Positions 9,048 to 18,617 of a DNA stretch of 64,000 bases are shown piece after piece. Below the pieces are notes generated by a model. It was not told the origin of the DNA, made no database searches, and saw only the letters and a program-made list of their open reading frames with translations. A program made the position numbers and the translations under genes. This DNA comes from Chlorobiaceae bacterium. GTDB taxonomy: Bacteria; Bacteroidota; Ignavibacteria; Ignavibacteriales; Ignavibacteriaceae. Positions within the stretch are counted from its first letter, which is position 1. The number at the start of each line of letters is the position of its first letter. Where the stretch lies: assembly GCA_013824085.1 (NCBI GenBank), contig PNNF01000008.1, forward strand, positions 18,111 to 82,110, in the 5' to 3' direction.

Positions 9048-9827
9048 TTATTTGTTTTTATATTTTTCGATTAACTGTTTAGCTTCAACTAGGATTTGTG
9101 CATCGTCTTGATGCTTAACTGCGATGTGCTCAATTTTAAATAACTGATCTTTTGCATTTTGAAAATCTTTTAATTGAATATAAGCTTTTGCAAAATCGAG
9201 TCTAATCATTCTGAAATCTGGACGAAGTTCAACTGCTATAGTAAAATTTTTTATTGCTTCATCCATATCGCCCCAGCCGAGTCCCAAGGGCAAACGAACT
9301 AAGTAAGATTTTTCACATACTTTGGTGTGAGTTCTTCCGAGAACGTAGTGAGCTGTTGCTTGATTTTCAGGACCGCCATTATTTAATTTTATTGCTTTTT
9401 CAAGATCCTCTCTAACTGAATTCACAATTCCAATTACAGAAAAAACACCTTTGAAGAGTGCGATCTTTCCATTTGCAATTGCTCTTCTGATGTAAGGGAG
9501 TGATTGATTTGGAGCTAATTTTACTGCTTTATCTGCATACTCAAAAGCTTCTTCATATTTTTTATATTGCGCATCTTTTTGCTGATCAGTGCTGCTCGGC
9601 ATCTTATCTGCAATTTCTACGAGGGTTCGGCTTATTCTCCAATTCACTTCCCAATTGTTTGGAAAAAGTTTATTCGCTTGCATAATCACGTCTAAAGATT
9701 TTTGATTTTCAAAAGTCTTCATTGAAAAATGATCAGCTTGGTCTAATAATTCATCTAACTTTTGTGAGTATGTGAATGAGAGACTCATCAATAAAATAAA
9801 GATGAAAAACATTTTTTGTCTTAACAT
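9048..9827 (-). CDS. Exported TPR protein, possibly RMDN-like
   Basis: A 259-residue protein with a signal peptide (about 1-21, FTYSQ) and TPR helices: NWEVNWRISRTLVEIAD, EYADKAVKLAPNQSLPYIRRA, HYVLGRTHTKV and a final NFTIAVELRPDF repeat. The order WRISRTLVEIADK, then a membrane-proximal linker and HYVLGR resembles the RMDN (regulator of microtubule dynamics) family, which has bacterial members of unknown role; I recall the pattern only loosely. It follows the nuclease gene by about 30 bp on the same strand and ends in a strong terminator. Function unknown. Confidence 0.75.
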   Translation of the reverse strand: MLRQKMFFIFILLMSLSFTYSQKLDELLDQADHFSMKTFENQKSLDVIMQANKLFPNNWEVNWRISRTLVEIADKMPSSTDQQKDAQYKKYEEAFEYADKAVKLAPNQSLPYIRRAIANGKIALFKGVFSVIGIVNSVREDLEKAIKLNNGGPENQATAHYVLGRTHTKVCEKSYLVRLPLGLGWGDMDEAIKNFTIAVELRPDFRMIRLDFAKAYIQLKDFQNAKDQLFKIEHIAVKHQDDAQILVEAKQLIEKYKNK

Positions 9828-9857
9828 AAATTTAGCCCTTTTGTTAAATATGATTTT

Positions 9858-10817
9858 TTAATTATGATCTTTACTCAATTTATAAAGTTCTGTTTCTGCC
9901 AAGTGAATATATTTTGTCCACTTAGTCATACCCGTATCAGATTTTATTGCATTTTTATAAGCATTAACTTTTGCGCTTAATTCATCGATGTGATAAAGTG
10001 CAATTGCCTCAACAGTTTTTGGAGTTACAGGAGAAGCGTGTTCCAATTTCCCTTGATGAGCCAAGATTAAGTGGATGATTTTAAGTCGCAACATTTCAGG
10101 AAAGTTTGGAATTTTTTTTATTTCTTCTTCAACGAGAGAAGCCCCAATATAGATGTGTCCCAAGAAGCGACCGTAATCATTATACTCAAACGCAGTCTCG
10201 TAACTGAGTTCAATAGTTTTTCCTAAGTCGTGAAGCAGAACTCCTGTTATCAGCAAGTCTCTGTCTAAGTCGGGATGCAAATCAGAAATAGTATCAGCAA
10301 GTTTAACCATCTCCAGAGTGTGCTCTAACAAGCCACCAATATATGCGTGATGCCAAGCTTTGCCTGCAGGCGCTTTTGTATATTTTTCAAATCGTTCAGA
10401 AGTAAAAATATTTTTTATCAGCTCTAATAAAAATGTGTTAGTAATTTTTTCTACACGTTCAGAAAATTCAGCTTTCATGATTTTTGCATCACGCAATGAG
10501 ACTGGTAAAAAATCTTGAGGAGAAATATTTTCGGAATCTTTTCTCAGTCGAAATTTTTCAACCTTTATCTGGTTTTGCCCTTGATAATCCTCAATCATCC
10601 CTTCTATAAAAAGAATTTCACCGATTTTTAAATAATTAACAAAAGAAGAAAAATTATCCCAAAGATTTGCGGGCAAGGATCCGCTTTTATCTCCTAACTC
10701 AAGTGCGACATATGTTTTATTATTTTTGTTCTGTTTAAATTCTACCTTGCGGATTAACAAAAACAATTCAAACTTTTCACCTTTTGATACTTCGCTCAGA
10801 TTTATTTGATTAGACAT
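9858..10817 (-). CDS. YhaM-like 3'-5' exonuclease (OB-fold plus HD domain)
   Basis: A 319-residue protein. Residues about 10-95 form an OB-fold nucleic-acid-binding domain (VALELGDKSGSLPANLWD, FIEGMIEDYQGQNQIKV), and residues about 155-290 form an HD phosphohydrolase domain with HHAYIGGLLEHTLEM, LLHDLGK and HLILAHQGKLEHASP. This two-domain order is that of Bacillus YhaM, a 3'-5' exoribonuclease that can also cut single-stranded DNA. It lies 3 bp after the NusG-like gene, so the two are probably one operon. A metal-dependent nuclease role is well supported; the natural substrate is not. Confidence 0.88.
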   Translation of the reverse strand: MSNQINLSEVSKGEKFELFLLIRKVEFKQNKNNKTYVALELGDKSGSLPANLWDNFSSFVNYLKIGEILFIEGMIEDYQGQNQIKVEKFRLRKDSENISPQDFLPVSLRDAKIMKAEFSERVEKITNTFLLELIKNIFTSERFEKYTKAPAGKAWHHAYIGGLLEHTLEMVKLADTISDLHPDLDRDLLITGVLLHDLGKTIELSYETAFEYNDYGRFLGHIYIGASLVEEEIKKIPNFPEMLRLKIIHLILAHQGKLEHASPVTPKTVEAIALYHIDELSAKVNAYKNAIKSDTGMTKWTKYIHLAETELYKLSKDHN

Positions 10818-10820
10818 TTT

Positions 10821-11357
10821 TTAGATAATTTCCTTTAAGATTTTAACTTCATATTGATTAGAAAAATATACAATAACGGTTCTGTTTAATAATTCTATCG
10901 AAACTGCTATTCCTCTTTTGTTTAGATCATTTACCACAATGCCCGTCACATCTTTGAACGGCCCATTATTTATTTTTACTGCTGTCCCTTTTATTAATCC
11001 TTCTTGCACGATATAATCATGTCCTTCTTTAACAAAAAATTTTAGATTTTCAATTTCATAATCATGAATTTTTGCAGGTCTGCCACAATAATAAACAGAT
11101 CTAACAATTGAAGGAAGCTCAACCGCTGCAGCTCTTTCTCTCTCTTCTCCTTTTACAAAAATATAACTTTTTAACAATGGTTCTTTTATCTTTTTATGCC
11201 TATCACTCCATTTACTCAAACGAGTAATTACGGGCATATAATACTCAATTTGGTTTGCTTCAAGTTGTATGGCTGCTTTGAATTCTTGTCTCGGTTTTGT
11301 ATAAAGTACAAACCAATATTTGTTATCGATATCGGTATTTAAATTTATTTCGCTCAT
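10821..11357 (-). CDS. NusG-family specialised transcription elongation factor (UpxY/LoaP-like)
   Basis: A 178-residue protein with the NusG N-terminal domain (WFVLYTKPRQEFKAA, YYMPVITRLSKW, PLLKSYIFVKG) and a C-terminal KOW domain (GTAVKINNGPFKDVTGIV). The KPRQE start and short spacer are typical of specialised NusG paralogs such as UpxY, which bind RNA polymerase and promote read-through of long polysaccharide operons. The true nusG usually sits next to ribosomal protein genes, which are absent here. It starts on the base after the histidine kinase stop and is 3 bp before the nuclease. Target operon unknown; sugar-nucleotide genes occur at 58-60 kb but are not linked to it. Confidence 0.85.
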   Translation of the reverse strand: MSEINLNTDIDNKYWFVLYTKPRQEFKAAIQLEANQIEYYMPVITRLSKWSDRHKKIKEPLLKSYIFVKGEERERAAAVELPSIVRSVYYCGRPAKIHDYEIENLKFFVKEGHDYIVQEGLIKGTAVKINNGPFKDVTGIVVNDLNKRGIAVSIELLNRTVIVYFSNQYEVKILKEII

Positions 11358-12830
11358 CTATAATAATAATTGCTTTACGATTTTTGAAAATTCTTCGGGA
11401 TTAAATGGTTTCTTAAGAATCGATTTAATTCCAAGTTTAATATACTTCAATTCAATTTCAGAAGTTAGGGATTCGTCATAAATCAGAATTGGAACTTTTA
11501 CACTTGTGTCGCCACTTTTTATTGCTTCAACAAATTGCAAACCGTTCATTAACGGCATATTGTGATTAGAGATAATGAGGCTTGGTGTGCAATCTTGCAG
11601 CATAACCAATGACTCATAGGCATTGCTAGCTTTCAACATTTTGAAATCAGAAAATTCAATTTCGAAGAAGGAAGCGAGTTCGTCATTTTCAGAATTGTTT
11701 CCTTCTACAATTAAAATTACGTTTGAAGGTATTGGTAAAGTAAAATGAATTTCTGTCCCTTTTGCTTTTTCAGAATAAAGCCAAATTTCTCCACCATGTT
11801 TTTCAATTATTTCTTTTACAAGCACAAGCCCAATTCCCGTTCCCTTCTCTCCCTTAGTGCCATCTCTTGTAAATGCTTTTTCTATTGAAAATAATTTTTG
11901 TTGATCCTCTTGAGAAATTCCAACTCCATAGTCTCTTACAATAAATTCAATCTCTTTTTCATTATAATAATTTGCAACAACTTCTATCTTAGAATTTGGT
12001 TTTGAAAATTTGACAGCATTATTTATTAGGTTCACAAAAATTTGATTCACTAATCTTTCGTCTGCTTGTATGTAAATCTCTTCATCAATATCAACTTGAA
12101 TTTCAATATCCTTCTTCACAGAATTGGCAGTCAAAATTGAGATGCTATTGTAAACTAATATTGATGCCTTTAGCCGTTGTGGTTGAATTTTTAAATTTCC
12201 TGTTTTCAAGCGTGACCAGTCGAGCAGATAATTAATTAACTCCAATTGGTTTTGTGCAGCTTCATAAATGTAGGTCAGATATTCTGTTTTTTCTTTTTGT
12301 GGAAGATTTTCTTCGTTAAGTAAAATTTCGGCAAAGCCAAGAATGCTTGTGAATGGTGCTCTTAAATCGTGTGAGAGTATATTTATAAACTTATCTTTTG
12401 ATTTGTTAATCTCTTTCAATTCGATGTTATTATTTTTATAATTTAATTCAGAAGTTTTTAACTCGGTAATATCAGTGCAGGTAGAAATTGCTAAATTTAC
12501 TTTACCTGCTCTATCTCTAATAGCTCTAATATTTTGATCAATCCATTTAGTAGAAGATTCTTTTCCATTAATTCTATAATCAATTGAAGTTGTTGTTTGT
12601 GCGGGATCATTAAAAAAATCATTCATCGCTTTTAGTACGTCGGGGATATCATCTTTGTCGGTTATATTTAACAAGCCACCTGCAAAGACAGTAACTTCAG
12701 ATTTGTCATAACCTGTTATCTCCTTTATCCCATCGGATATGAAGGATTTTTCAGCAGGCTTTTGAAAATCAGTTAGAATAATAAAGCCATTAATATTTTC
12801 GAGAATAATTTTAGAATAATCTTCTATCAC
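11358..12830 (-). CDS. PAS-domain histidine kinase with C-terminal degenerate receiver
   Basis: A 490-residue soluble sensor kinase without membrane segments. A PAS domain occupies about 5-125; HisKA has the phospho-histidine H154 in INILSHDLRAPF; HATPase_c has the N box (NLINNAVKFS), DYGVGIS and GTGIGL, ending near 367. A receiver-like domain follows (370-490), but the phospho-accepting aspartate is replaced by N422 (IISNHNMP), the acidic pair reads EG instead of DD, and the conserved Thr is replaced by Asp (LIYDES); only the lysine (KKPF) remains. It should therefore not accept phosphate and may act as an interaction domain. It probably heads an operon with the NusG-like and YhaM-like genes. 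Confidence 0.9.
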   Translation of the reverse strand: MIEDYSKIILENINGFIILTDFQKPAEKSFISDGIKEITGYDKSEVTVFAGGLLNITDKDDIPDVLKAMNDFFNDPAQTTTSIDYRINGKESSTKWIDQNIRAIRDRAGKVNLAISTCTDITELKTSELNYKNNNIELKEINKSKDKFINILSHDLRAPFTSILGFAEILLNEENLPQKEKTEYLTYIYEAAQNQLELINYLLDWSRLKTGNLKIQPQRLKASILVYNSISILTANSVKKDIEIQVDIDEEIYIQADERLVNQIFVNLINNAVKFSKPNSKIEVVANYYNEKEIEFIVRDYGVGISQEDQQKLFSIEKAFTRDGTKGEKGTGIGLVLVKEIIEKHGGEIWLYSEKAKGTEIHFTLPIPSNVILIVEGNNSENDELASFFEIEFSDFKMLKASNAYESLVMLQDCTPSLIISNHNMPLMNGLQFVEAIKSGDTSVKVPILIYDESLTSEIELKYIKLGIKSILKKPFNPEEFSKIVKQLLL

Positions 12831-12981
12831 GTTTTAATCTATATTTAGTTAAAGAAATTTCATATTATTTTCAGAAATATAAAGAATAAAAAATAATTAT
12901 TTTTGGTTTTGAATCTAATCAAATTTTCAATTGAACTTTTTTTTAATCTATTTGGTTTATAATTTTTTTAATTAGGGAAAT

Positions 12982-15273
12982 ATGTCAAGAAGAATAAAAA
13001 CATCATTGTTGTTACTTTTATTAGTATTAATTAATTCTACAAATTTTAGTCAAACGAATCGCGGAATAATTTCGGGAAGAGTAATTGATAAAAGCACGAA
13101 GCAACCTATTCCTTTTGCAAGCGTTGTTGTTGTAGAAACTCAGTTTGGAGCTGCTTCAAATTTTGAAGGCGAATTTAAAATTGAAAATTTACCTCCCAAC
13201 ACATACCGATTAAGTGTGAGCGCAATTGGTTACAACACCGTTACAAAAACTGATATAAGTGTAAGTAATGTGAAACCTTCAATTGTAGATTTTGAATTGC
13301 AAGAATCGACAATAGAATTAGAAGGAGTTACAGTAACATCAGATTATTTTGCAAAAGATCCGACACAAATTGGGAGTGTTAGTTCATTTGGATATGAAGA
13401 GATAAGAAGAGCGCCGGGTGGATTTGAAGATGTTATACGAGCACTTTCAGTATTGCCCGGAGTTGCACAAGCAGAAGCAGGAAGAAATGATTTAATTGTT
13501 CGCGGTGGTGCTCCGTCAGAAAATCTTTTTATAGTTGAAGGCATTGAAGTTTCAAACATTAATCATTTCGGAACTCAAGGTGCAACGGGCGGTCCTTTAT
13601 CATTCATTAATCTTGACTTTGTTAATCAGACTACTTTTTCAACAGGAGCTTTTCCTGTGATGTTTGGAGATAAACTTTCATCTGTTTTAAAAATAGATTT
13701 ACGAGAAGGTAGAAATGATCGACTTGGTGGAAAGGCAACCATCTCGGCTTCACAATTTGGATTAAATCTAGAAGGACCAACTTCTGAAAATTCTAATTTA
13801 TTATTTTCATTGCGCAGAAGTTATCTCGATTTTATTTTTAAAGCCGCGGGTTTCGGGTTCGTGCCTGAATATTGGGATTTACTAACTAAATTTAATTGGG
13901 ATTTAGACAACAAAAATTCGATCTCATATATTTATGTCGGTGCACTAAATAATGTTAGATACTTCAATGATACCGAAGACCAGCGATATGATAATTCACG
14001 AATTTTGGGAAGCGACCAACTTCAATATATGACTGGATTAACTTACCGACATCTATTTAATAATGGTTTTGCTCGACTGATCTTTAGCCGAACTCACGTT
14101 GATTTTAATACTTCTCAAAGAGATTCTTTACTCAATCCAATTTTTAAGAATGAATCGCTCGAAGCAGAAAATAGAATTAAAGCCGAAGTGATTTATAATC
14201 CGCTAAAAACAACTGAGATAACTTTTGGTGGAGACGTAAAATTTATAAAATTTAATGCGGATATTTTCTTCCCAAATTTTAAAACAACGTTTGGAGAAAT
14301 TCTTCCCATCAACAGTATTAAAACAAAAAATAATTTCTTAAAGTATTCTTCATTCTTAAATGTTTCGCAAGGCTTGTCGAATAGAATAAGTATGAACTTA
14401 GGAATTAGATTTGATCACTTCAATCAAATAAATAATAAAAATTATTTTAGTCCAAGATTTTCTGCTTCATATCTTTTCAGTGATAAACTAAGTTTTAATT
14501 TTAGTACAGGAATATTTTATCAATTCCCTTCTTACATTTGGTTAGCAACGGGAGATTTAAACAAAAACTTAAGTGCTATTAGAGTAAATCAATTTGTACT
14601 TGGAACGGATTTTAAATTAAGAGATGATACTCAAATAAAATTGGAAACTTATTATAAAGATTATAATGATTATCCCACAAGTTTATTAAGACCATACTTA
14701 GTTTTAGCCAACACTGGTGCGGGTTATTCAGGTTCAGAAGATAATTTTTCTTCTTTCGGATTAGAACCATTGGTCAGTGCAGGAAGTGGCTTTGCAAGAG
14801 GAATTGAGCTTTCGATTCAGAAAAAATTATCGGATATTCCTTTCTATGGAATTATGAGTTTAACTTTAAACGAATCTAAATTTATTGGACTTGATGGTAT
14901 TCAGAGAGCAGGAAGTTATGACCAAAGATTTATTTTCAATATTAGTGGTGGATATAAAATAAACGAAGAATGGGAAGCGAGTGCTAAATTTAGATATGCT
15001 TCAGGAAGACCTTGGACACCATTCAATTCTGATGGAACGCAATCTATTTCGCTTTTCAATAGTGAAAGATTACAACCGATGCACAGCTTAGATTTGCGTC
15101 TTGACAAAAGATGGTTTTATGATAACTTCACTTTAATTACTTACATCGATATACAAAATGTTTACGGGAGAAATAATTCGAATTTGATAAGATGGGACCA
15201 GAGAACTCAATCCACAATCAGATCTTCTTCGATCGGAATTTTACCTTCAATTGGAGTAAGTTTAGAATTTTAA
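12982..15273 (+). CDS. TonB-dependent outer membrane receptor with carboxypeptidase-regulatory-like N-terminal domain
   Basis: A 763-residue outer membrane protein. Order: signal peptide (1-24, NFSQ), CarboxypepD_reg-like domain (about 29-115: GRVIDKSTKQPIPFASV), plug domain (about 130-235: ALSVLPGVAQAEAGRNDLIVRGG, VEGIEV) and a beta-barrel to the C-terminal phenylalanine (GVSLEF). Such receptors import large ligands such as siderophores or oligosaccharides with TonB energy. No SusD partner is adjacent, so a SusC role is unlikely. Divergent from the histidine kinase, with 151 bp between them. Substrate unknown. Confidence 0.93.
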   Translation: MSRRIKTSLLLLLLVLINSTNFSQTNRGIISGRVIDKSTKQPIPFASVVVVETQFGAASNFEGEFKIENLPPNTYRLSVSAIGYNTVTKTDISVSNVKPSIVDFELQESTIELEGVTVTSDYFAKDPTQIGSVSSFGYEEIRRAPGGFEDVIRALSVLPGVAQAEAGRNDLIVRGGAPSENLFIVEGIEVSNINHFGTQGATGGPLSFINLDFVNQTTFSTGAFPVMFGDKLSSVLKIDLREGRNDRLGGKATISASQFGLNLEGPTSENSNLLFSLRRSYLDFIFKAAGFGFVPEYWDLLTKFNWDLDNKNSISYIYVGALNNVRYFNDTEDQRYDNSRILGSDQLQYMTGLTYRHLFNNGFARLIFSRTHVDFNTSQRDSLLNPIFKNESLEAENRIKAEVIYNPLKTTEITFGGDVKFIKFNADIFFPNFKTTFGEILPINSIKTKNNFLKYSSFLNVSQGLSNRISMNLGIRFDHFNQINNKNYFSPRFSASYLFSDKLSFNFSTGIFYQFPSYIWLATGDLNKNLSAIRVNQFVLGTDFKLRDDTQIKLETYYKDYNDYPTSLLRPYLVLANTGAGYSGSEDNFSSFGLEPLVSAGSGFARGIELSIQKKLSDIPFYGIMSLTLNESKFIGLDGIQRAGSYDQRFIFNISGGYKINEEWEASAKFRYASGRPWTPFNSDGTQSISLFNSERLQPMHSLDLRLDKRWFYDNFTLITYIDIQNVYGRNNSNLIRWDQRTQSTIRSSSIGILPSIGVSLEF

Positions 15274-15299
15274 AGAAAGGAGAAACAACTTCTACTTTC

Positions 15300-16466
15300 T
15301 TAAATAACAAAAACTTTTGCTACTTCTACAAGTAGTGACGGTTTATTTATTAATGCTTGTGTAAACAATCTTCCAAGAGTTCTTTTTTCTAATGGAACTT
15401 TTATGAATGTCTTTGCAAGTGAGTTAAATGTATCATCTGAAAAATTATAAATTCCATTTTTAATTCGATTAAAAATTTCATGTCTTTTTCCTAATCTATC
15501 ATTCCAAGCTCTATCATAACTTAAAATATGATCTAAATTATTTTTCAAAATTGCTTCGGCTGCGATTTTACCTGCTATACTTCCACCAATCATTCCACTT
15601 GCTATGCCACCACCACTCAATGGATTTACTTGTCTCGCAGCATCGCCGACTAGCATAATTCCTGGTGCCGAAATTTTTTCAAGAGTTAAACTGCAAGGCA
15701 CACCACCAGCGATTTGAGTAAGTATTGGTGCGTTGGGATAATGTTCATTCATAAAATCATTAAGAAAAGAGAGTGCCGATTTTTTCTTTCCTACAATTCC
15801 ACTAACTCCCAAGCCGATGTTTGCAGAATTATTTCCTTTTGGGAAAATCCAAAAATATCCATTAGGTGCAACGTTCTGTCCGAAGTAAAAATAAAGTGCA
15901 TTTTGATTTATTGGAATATTTGCTGCTGTTATTTGAACTGCCGATTCCATCTCCCGAAAATCAATTTCTGTTTTTAATCCTGCCCATCTACCAACGCGAG
16001 ATTCGACGCCGTCTGCAGCAATTACGATTTTACTTCTTACTTCTTTTTTTTCTCCTTGTGATTCATACTTAACGCCACAAACTTTTCCGTTTTCAATTAT
16101 AAGATCATAGACATAGCAACGTGTAATAATTTCTGTGCCTGCGGCTGCGGCAGTTTGAGCTAATTCATAATCAAAAATTTTTCTTTCGAGCACAAAACCC
16201 GCATCACCGAACTCAATCCATACTTCAGATTTATCAGGAGCAACGAAACAGAACTGAGAAATTTTTGCACAAATCCATTTCTCATTTGGCTGAATAAATT
16301 CTTCAACTCCCGCTTTACTAATTGCTTCACCACATCTAACGGGATAGCCAACATCTCTATCTTTTTCAAGCATCAAAACTGAAACGCCTTTTTCTGCTGC
16401 TGACCTTGCAGCTATTGAGCCTGCTGGTCCTGCGCCCACGACAATTATATCATAATCATTTTTCAT
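15300..16466 (-). CDS. Geranylgeranyl reductase family FAD oxidoreductase
   Basis: A flavoprotein of about 388 residues that saturates isoprenoid chains. Visible motifs: N-terminal FAD site VVGAGPAGS, the family signature YPVRCGEAISKAG, and the second FAD site GDAARQVNPLSGGGI. The ATG at 16466 starts directly before the Rossmann fold; a more upstream ATG at 16490 is possible. It overlaps the ferredoxin gene by 11 bp, which suggests that the ferredoxin is its electron donor, as known for archaeal members. In a non-phototroph the substrate could be menaquinone side chains or polyprenyl lipids; this is inference. Confidence 0.9.
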   Translation of the reverse strand: MKNDYDIIVVGAGPAGSIAARSAAEKGVSVLMLEKDRDVGYPVRCGEAISKAGVEEFIQPNEKWICAKISQFCFVAPDKSEVWIEFGDAGFVLERKIFDYELAQTAAAAGTEIITRCYVYDLIIENGKVCGVKYESQGEKKEVRSKIVIAADGVESRVGRWAGLKTEIDFREMESAVQITAANIPINQNALYFYFGQNVAPNGYFWIFPKGNNSANIGLGVSGIVGKKKSALSFLNDFMNEHYPNAPILTQIAGGVPCSLTLEKISAPGIMLVGDAARQVNPLSGGGIASGMIGGSIAGKIAAEAILKNNLDHILSYDRAWNDRLGKRHEIFNRIKNGIYNFSDDTFNSLAKTFIKVPLEKRTLGRLFTQALINKPSLLVEVAKVFVI

Positions 16467-16695
16467 AACTAACAACTTTCGGTAAACCATTTTTATTAAA
16501 TTTTATAACTTCAATTGGACAACTCCAAATACATTTTGAACAGTTCGTGCAACGCTCATCAATTATTGAAATTTCAGCTTCCTTAAGTTCAATAGCATCT
16601 TCGGGACAAACACCAACACAACAACCACAGAAGTCACATTTGTTTGGAAGAATTTCAATCATCAACTTTCCTGTTTTTGCCATTCTGTAATTCAT
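16456..16695 (-). CDS. Two-[4Fe-4S] ferredoxin
   Basis: A 79-residue iron-sulfur protein with two clusters of binding cysteines, CDFCGCCVGVCP and CTNCSKCIWSCP. It carries a basic N-terminal extension of about 12 residues. Its start overlaps the dnaG stop by four bases (ATGA) and its end overlaps the reductase gene, so translation of the three is probably coupled. Most likely function: electron donor to the geranylgeranyl reductase encoded next. A start at the ATG at 16662 would also give a complete ferredoxin. Confidence 0.92.
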   Translation of the reverse strand: MNYRMAKTGKLMIEILPNKCDFCGCCVGVCPEDAIELKEAEISIIDERCTNCSKCIWSCPIEVIKFNKNGLPKVVSYEK

Positions 16696-18545
16696 AAAAT
16701 TTCTGTCTCAATTTCTTTTTTCTTTTTTGTTAATTCACTATTGCGTCTCATTAAATCAATTTTAGTTTCTTCATCCGAAATTGTTTTAAGTTTTTCAAGA
16801 TTATTTTTTAGTTCAAAATCAATTTTCTGACCTTTAAATTTTTTAATTGCGTCCTTTGCACTTTTAATCAGAATAGAAATTCCTTCAGAAGGTTTTAAGC
16901 TTTCCCATTCATCACTAATTCGATACTTATCAAAAGTAATTTCAAGAATGTATTGCTGTGTTTTTATGTTTTGAATTTGGTCTATCACAACAGAAGGAGA
17001 AACATCTTTTTCTTCATCCAACAATTTTTCAATTACGCTAGTAATCTCTTGATGAATTGTCAATTGAAATTCTTCTGGTTTTATTTTTTCTAAGATTAAC
17101 TTTGAAACTTTTTCTTCCCCTTCTAAAAGTAATTTTATTAATTCTTTTTCAACTTTTATTTCTTTTAGGATTCTCTCTTCAACATTTTGTTCTTTAGCTT
17201 CGCTCTTAACTCTAAATTTTTCAGCGACGTTTTCTTCTTTCTTATTTACTGCAAAAACTTTTTCAAGTTCTAATTCAATAAGCTTCTCTCTCAAACTAAA
17301 TTTTTCAGCTAATGATTTAATCAAAACACTGCGCTTTAGTTCATCTGCAATTAGTGAAATTGGTTTTACTAATTCTCTGATTGCTTCAACAGTTTTTATT
17401 GGATCATTAAAAAAACCTTTGCGTGAATATATTTCGGTTTGATACTCAAGAAAATTTTGTGCGTTTTGTATCTCTTCTTCAAATTCTTTCTTCCCAAATT
17501 TTTGGATAAACGTGTCAGGGTCTTCCCCATTTGGTAAAGATGCAACTTTAATATTCATATCGCGTTTCAATAAAATGTCGATGCTGCGCATTGAAGCATT
17601 AACGCCGGCGCTGTCTGAATCAAAAAACAAAACGACATTCTTTGTATAACGAGACAACAACAAAACTTGATCATCAGTAAGTGCTGTGCCTGAGATAGCA
17701 ACAACATTTTTAATTCCATTTTGATGCAGTGAAATCAAGTCCATGTAACCTTCAACTAACAATGCAATATCGTTTTTTCTTATTTCATCTTTCGCGTGAG
17801 ATAAGCCGTAAAGAATTTTTCCTTTGTAATAAATTTTAGATTCTGGTGAGTTTACATATTTTGCAGTGTCAGCTTTATCTTCCAAAATTCTTCCTGCAAA
17901 TGCTATCACTCTGCCATTCGGAGAAAAAATTGGGAACATTATTCTGCCATTAAATCGATCTTTAATTCCGCTTTCAGATTTGAGAAGAAGGCCTAAATAA
18001 ATTCCTTTTTCGAGATCAAGTTTTTTTGTCTTAAAAAATTCTGTTAATGATTCTCTCCCAAAATTTGCATAGCCCAATCCAAAGGCTCTCATAGTGGCTA
18101 ATTTTATATTTCTCGATTCAAAATATTTTTTTGCGTTCTCTCCAATTTTTTCATTCAGCAAATTATCAGAAAAATATCTTGCTACTTCTACGTTTAAGTC
18201 ATACAAAATTTCCGTTTCACTTTTTATCGAATCCTCATATTGATCTTCAGCTTCGATAATAATTCCCAATTCTCTTGCAAGCTCTTGCACAGCTTCAACA
18301 AAAGAGATGCGTTTGTATTCCATCAAGAACTTAAAAACATTTCCTCCGTTGTGGCAACCGAAGCAATAATAAATTTGTTTATCATCGCTTACGGAAAATG
18401 AAGGTGTTTTTTCGTTATGGAATGGGCAGAGTCCGACATAATTTCTGCCTCTTTTTTTTAACTGCATATAATTTGAAACTACGTCAACTATATTTGTGTT
18501 AAGTCTTATCTCGTCAATTTTTTGTTCTGGAATTCTCATATTCAA
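16692..18545 (-). CDS. dnaG: DNA primase DnaG
   Basis: Makes RNA primers at the replication fork. In 617 residues: zinc-binding domain with C40, H43, C61 and C64 (CPFHNEKTPSF, CFGCHNGG), the RNA polymerase core with FNGRIMFPI and FAGRILED, TOPRIM motifs LLVEGYMDLI and VVLFFDSDSAG, and a helical C-terminal domain for helicase binding. The ATG two codons downstream (18539) is an equally good start. It is divergent from the DJ-1 gene, with 72 bp between. The 4-bp overlap with the ferredoxin gene is unusual for dnaG, which more often precedes rpoD. Confidence 0.97.
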   Translation of the reverse strand: MNMRIPEQKIDEIRLNTNIVDVVSNYMQLKKRGRNYVGLCPFHNEKTPSFSVSDDKQIYYCFGCHNGGNVFKFLMEYKRISFVEAVQELARELGIIIEAEDQYEDSIKSETEILYDLNVEVARYFSDNLLNEKIGENAKKYFESRNIKLATMRAFGLGYANFGRESLTEFFKTKKLDLEKGIYLGLLLKSESGIKDRFNGRIMFPIFSPNGRVIAFAGRILEDKADTAKYVNSPESKIYYKGKILYGLSHAKDEIRKNDIALLVEGYMDLISLHQNGIKNVVAISGTALTDDQVLLLSRYTKNVVLFFDSDSAGVNASMRSIDILLKRDMNIKVASLPNGEDPDTFIQKFGKKEFEEEIQNAQNFLEYQTEIYSRKGFFNDPIKTVEAIRELVKPISLIADELKRSVLIKSLAEKFSLREKLIELELEKVFAVNKKEENVAEKFRVKSEAKEQNVEERILKEIKVEKELIKLLLEGEEKVSKLILEKIKPEEFQLTIHQEITSVIEKLLDEEKDVSPSVVIDQIQNIKTQQYILEITFDKYRISDEWESLKPSEGISILIKSAKDAIKKFKGQKIDFELKNNLEKLKTISDEETKIDLMRRNSELTKKKKEIETEIL

Positions 18546-18617
18546 ATATAAAAAAAATCATTTACCATTTTTTGATAGAAAAGTAATATTGCACTTTATT
18601 ATATTAGACTTTATTAA

